Source: Rhizobium esperanzae (lineage in GTDB: Bacteria > Pseudomonadota > Alphaproteobacteria > Rhizobiales > Rhizobiaceae). Taken from it: 64,000 bases of DNA. Each line of letters starts with the position of its first letter. Position 1 is the first letter of the stretch. The stretch is from positions 61,517-125,516 of the forward strand of contig NZ_JACIFY010000020.1 of NCBI RefSeq assembly GCF_014197615.1, written 5' to 3'. This document shows positions 62,805 to 64,000 of the stretch, one piece after another. Position numbers and translations under genes: made by a program. The notes beneath the pieces were generated by a model. It saw only the letters and a list, made by a program, of their open reading frames with translations. It did not search any database and had not been told where the DNA came from.

Positions 62805-63377
62805 ATGGCGAAGCATGAGGGTCAGATAGTCATCAAGAAATACGCCAATCGCCGGCTATACAATACGGGTACCAGCACCTATGTCACGCTGGAAGACCTG
62901 GCGGAGATGGTGAAGAAGGGCGAAGATTTTATCGTCCAGGATGCAAAAAGCGGAGATGATATCACCCATTCGGTGCTGACCCAGATCATCTTCGAACAGG
63001 AATCGAAGACCGGCAACACCCTGCTTCCGATCTCCTTCCTGCGCCAGCTCATCACCTATTACGGCGATCAGATGCAGATGGTCGTGCCGAGCTTTCTCGA
63101 ACATTCGATGCGCGCCTTCACCGAACAGCAGTCCCAGATGCGCGAGCAGGTGAACCGCGCCTTCGGCGAGACGCCGCTCGGCAAGAACCTGCAACTGCCG
63201 ATGCAGATGGTCGAGGACCAGGTTCGCCGCAACACCGAGCTGTTCCAGCAGGCGATGCAGATGTTCTCACCCTTCATGACGCCGCCCGCCAAGGAAAGCC
63301 GCAAGGCCGAGGCCAAGGATATCGACGAGCTGAAGGAACAGCTGCGCGCCCTTCAGAACAAGCTCGACAACCTATAG
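62805..63377 (+). CDS. phaR: polyhydroxyalkanoate synthesis repressor PhaR (AniA)
   Basis: The 190-residue protein has the PHB accumulation regulatory domain: IVIKKYANRRLYNTGTSTYVTLEDLAEMV and DFIVQDAKSGDDITHSVLTQIIFEQE. A central helical block and a C-terminal coiled coil (DIDELKEQLRALQNKLDNL) follow. PhaR binds poly-3-hydroxybutyrate granules and DNA and represses phasin and synthesis genes; in R. etli the homologue AniA affects carbon flow and exopolysaccharide. GGAG precedes the ATG. The stop overlaps the convergent membrane gene by six bases. Confidence 0.93.
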   Translation: MAKHEGQIVIKKYANRRLYNTGTSTYVTLEDLAEMVKKGEDFIVQDAKSGDDITHSVLTQIIFEQESKTGNTLLPISFLRQLITYYGDQMQMVVPSFLEHSMRAFTEQQSQMREQVNRAFGETPLGKNLQLPMQMVEDQVRRNTELFQQAMQMFSPFMTPPAKESRKAEAKDIDELKEQLRALQNKLDNL

Positions 63378-63779
63378 TCCGATAGAAACATCCCGCCCGG
63401 CGCTCCGGATCGAGACGGCAAAACCGCCGATCACATCGATCAGGGCGATCGTCATCAAAATGAAGAATACCTGCGTCGCGGCATCCTGGACGAGCAGAAA
63501 CTCGACCAGGAAGACGATGAAGACCAGCATCGACAAGATATGGTTCATCAGGTTGCCGGAACCGGGCCTGGTCGCCTTCAGGATTTCGAAGAACAGCACG
63601 ACAAGGGCGACGACGATGAGGAGATCGCCGAGCGCCATGCTCCAGATCGCGCCGGAGAGCATCGACAGCACGATCACGTCATGATGCAGCGCGGCAATGC
63701 CGCCATCCCCCATCAGGCCGATCACGGCCAGGTTGTAAAGAATAAACGGGATAATCATCAACGGCATGGCGGCTATCAT
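63372..63779 (-). CDS. hypothetical four-span membrane protein
   Basis: A 135-residue protein with four hydrophobic helices: MPLMIIPFILYNLAVIGLM, VIVLSMLSGAIWSMALGDLL continuing into VVALVVLFFEILKA, HILSMLVFIVFLVEFLLV and VFFILMTIALIDVIGGFAV. No catalytic motif or family I can name. AGGAG stands before the ATG. An exact GGAAC-N16-CGTT promoter lies 85 bp upstream, so it should be a general-stress gene. Just beyond the promoter is the end of a probable group II intron. Confidence 0.75.
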   Translation of the reverse strand: MIAAMPLMIIPFILYNLAVIGLMGDGGIAALHHDVIVLSMLSGAIWSMALGDLLIVVALVVLFFEILKATRPGSGNLMNHILSMLVFIVFLVEFLLVQDAATQVFFILMTIALIDVIGGFAVSIRSAGRDVSIGL

Positions 63780-63863
63780 CGGCAGATCTCCTGGCAGGAA
63801 GAGAATACTGCCGTAAACCGTTGTCCCACTTCAAGCCATTGCAAAGATTATATTTGCCGACGG

Positions 63864-63888
63864 AACGGTATCGCGCAAACGATGTTCC
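63864..63888 (-). promoter_or_regulatory. EcfG-type promoter of the membrane-protein gene
   Basis: On the minus strand GGAAC (63884-63888), 16 bp, CGTT (63864-63867), an exact consensus match 85 bp before the start codon. Because the site is nearly palindromic, the plus strand also reads GGAAC-N16-TGTT, with no gene downstream. Confidence 0.65.
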
Positions 63889-63907
63889 GATATTGCTGCG
63901 AAGGCGA

Positions 63908-64000
63908 ATCGGCATAGGGGGCGATCGCTGTGATCGCACCCCTGCCACACCACCCGGCATGCGGGTCCGCACCGGGCGGTTCGAGAGATTGAGGTTTATG
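63908..64000 (-). mobile_element. 3' end of a probable group II intron (domains V and VI), truncated by the window
   Basis: Read on the minus strand, a 32-nt hairpin (63949-63980) has a 9-bp lower stem, a 2-nt bulge, a 4-bp upper stem and a 4-nt loop, as in domain V. The lower stem needs a G-U wobble that becomes an A-C mismatch on the other strand, so the RNA is leftward. It is followed by a second hairpin (63911-63946) whose 3' arm reads CCCCTATGCC with a bulged A, as in domain VI, and then GAT, a plausible intron end at 63908. The reverse-transcriptase/maturase gene would lie beyond 64000. Confidence 0.6.

Overview
The window looks like a chromosomal segment of a fast-growing Rhizobium (R. 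etli / R. leguminosarum type). The signs are GC-rich coding sequence with strong third-position bias, a phbA-phbB locus beside a phaR/aniA-type regulator, RirA-type iron operators, a SAM-II riboswitch in front of metA, EcfG-type promoters (one in front of rpoH2), a RIME-like palindromic repeat and GANTC (CcrM-site) clusters. There are no tRNA, rRNA, CRISPR or prophage genes. All names rest on reading motifs by eye; no database search was possible.

Layout. 0.2-5.1 kb: an M81 peptidase, a gamma-glutamyltransferase-family enzyme and a glucoamylase-family protein. 5.1-7.4 kb: a lower-GC insert holding one DUF262/DUF1524 (GmrSD-like) restriction gene. 7.4-11.4 kb: an iron ABC importer behind two TGA-N9-TCA boxes. 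11.4-17.1 kb: a pipecolate/aminoadipate branch of lysine catabolism (AmaB-like, AmaA-like, HglS) with LysR and Lrp-type genes. 17.3-28.9 kb: a glycosyltransferase facing a seven-gene leftward operon: carrier protein, acyl-CoA dehydrogenase-like protein, amino acid:carrier-protein ligase, DUF1839, GH2 enzyme, glycosyltransferase, and a flippase fused to two alpha/beta-hydrolase domains. 29.2-32.0 kb: epmB, epmA and efp, for beta-lysylation of EF-P. 32.1-36.7 kb: a GntR-controlled amino-acid importer with a D-amino-acid dehydrogenase-like enzyme. 36.7-42.7 kb: amino-sugar catabolism (nagA, two SIS proteins, GntR), galM and metA. 42.9-48.6 kb: an ABC protein with a decayed ATPase, a DUF5666-like exported protein, Uup-type ABC-F, thiamine diphosphokinase and MarR. 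48.7-55.5 kb: an MFS exporter, an M48 lipoprotein protease, rpoH2, carD, fdxA and an S4 protein. 55.5-60.6 kb: a SUV3-like helicase, a long repeat-rich intergenic stretch and small envelope proteins. 60.6-64 kb: phbB, phbA, phaR, a membrane protein and the 3' end of a probable group II intron entering from the right.

The best candidate for an undescribed system is the 18.5-28.9 kb operon. A seryl-tRNA-synthetase-like ligase with all three expected zinc ligands should load an amino acid onto the carrier protein encoded three genes away. The rest of the operon suggests that the loaded amino acid is used on an exported glycan; that last step is inference. Directly beside it lies EpmA, another synthetase-derived enzyme that aminoacylates a protein. 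Other notable points are three dispersed repeat copies with a constant internal 45-nt spacing inside a GANTC cluster (58.9-59.5 kb), an ABC protein lacking usable Walker A and signature motifs, a MetA that by residue 111 should use acetyl-CoA, and three GGAAC-type promoters that put rpoH2, a DUF3309 gene and a membrane-protein gene under probable general-stress control.
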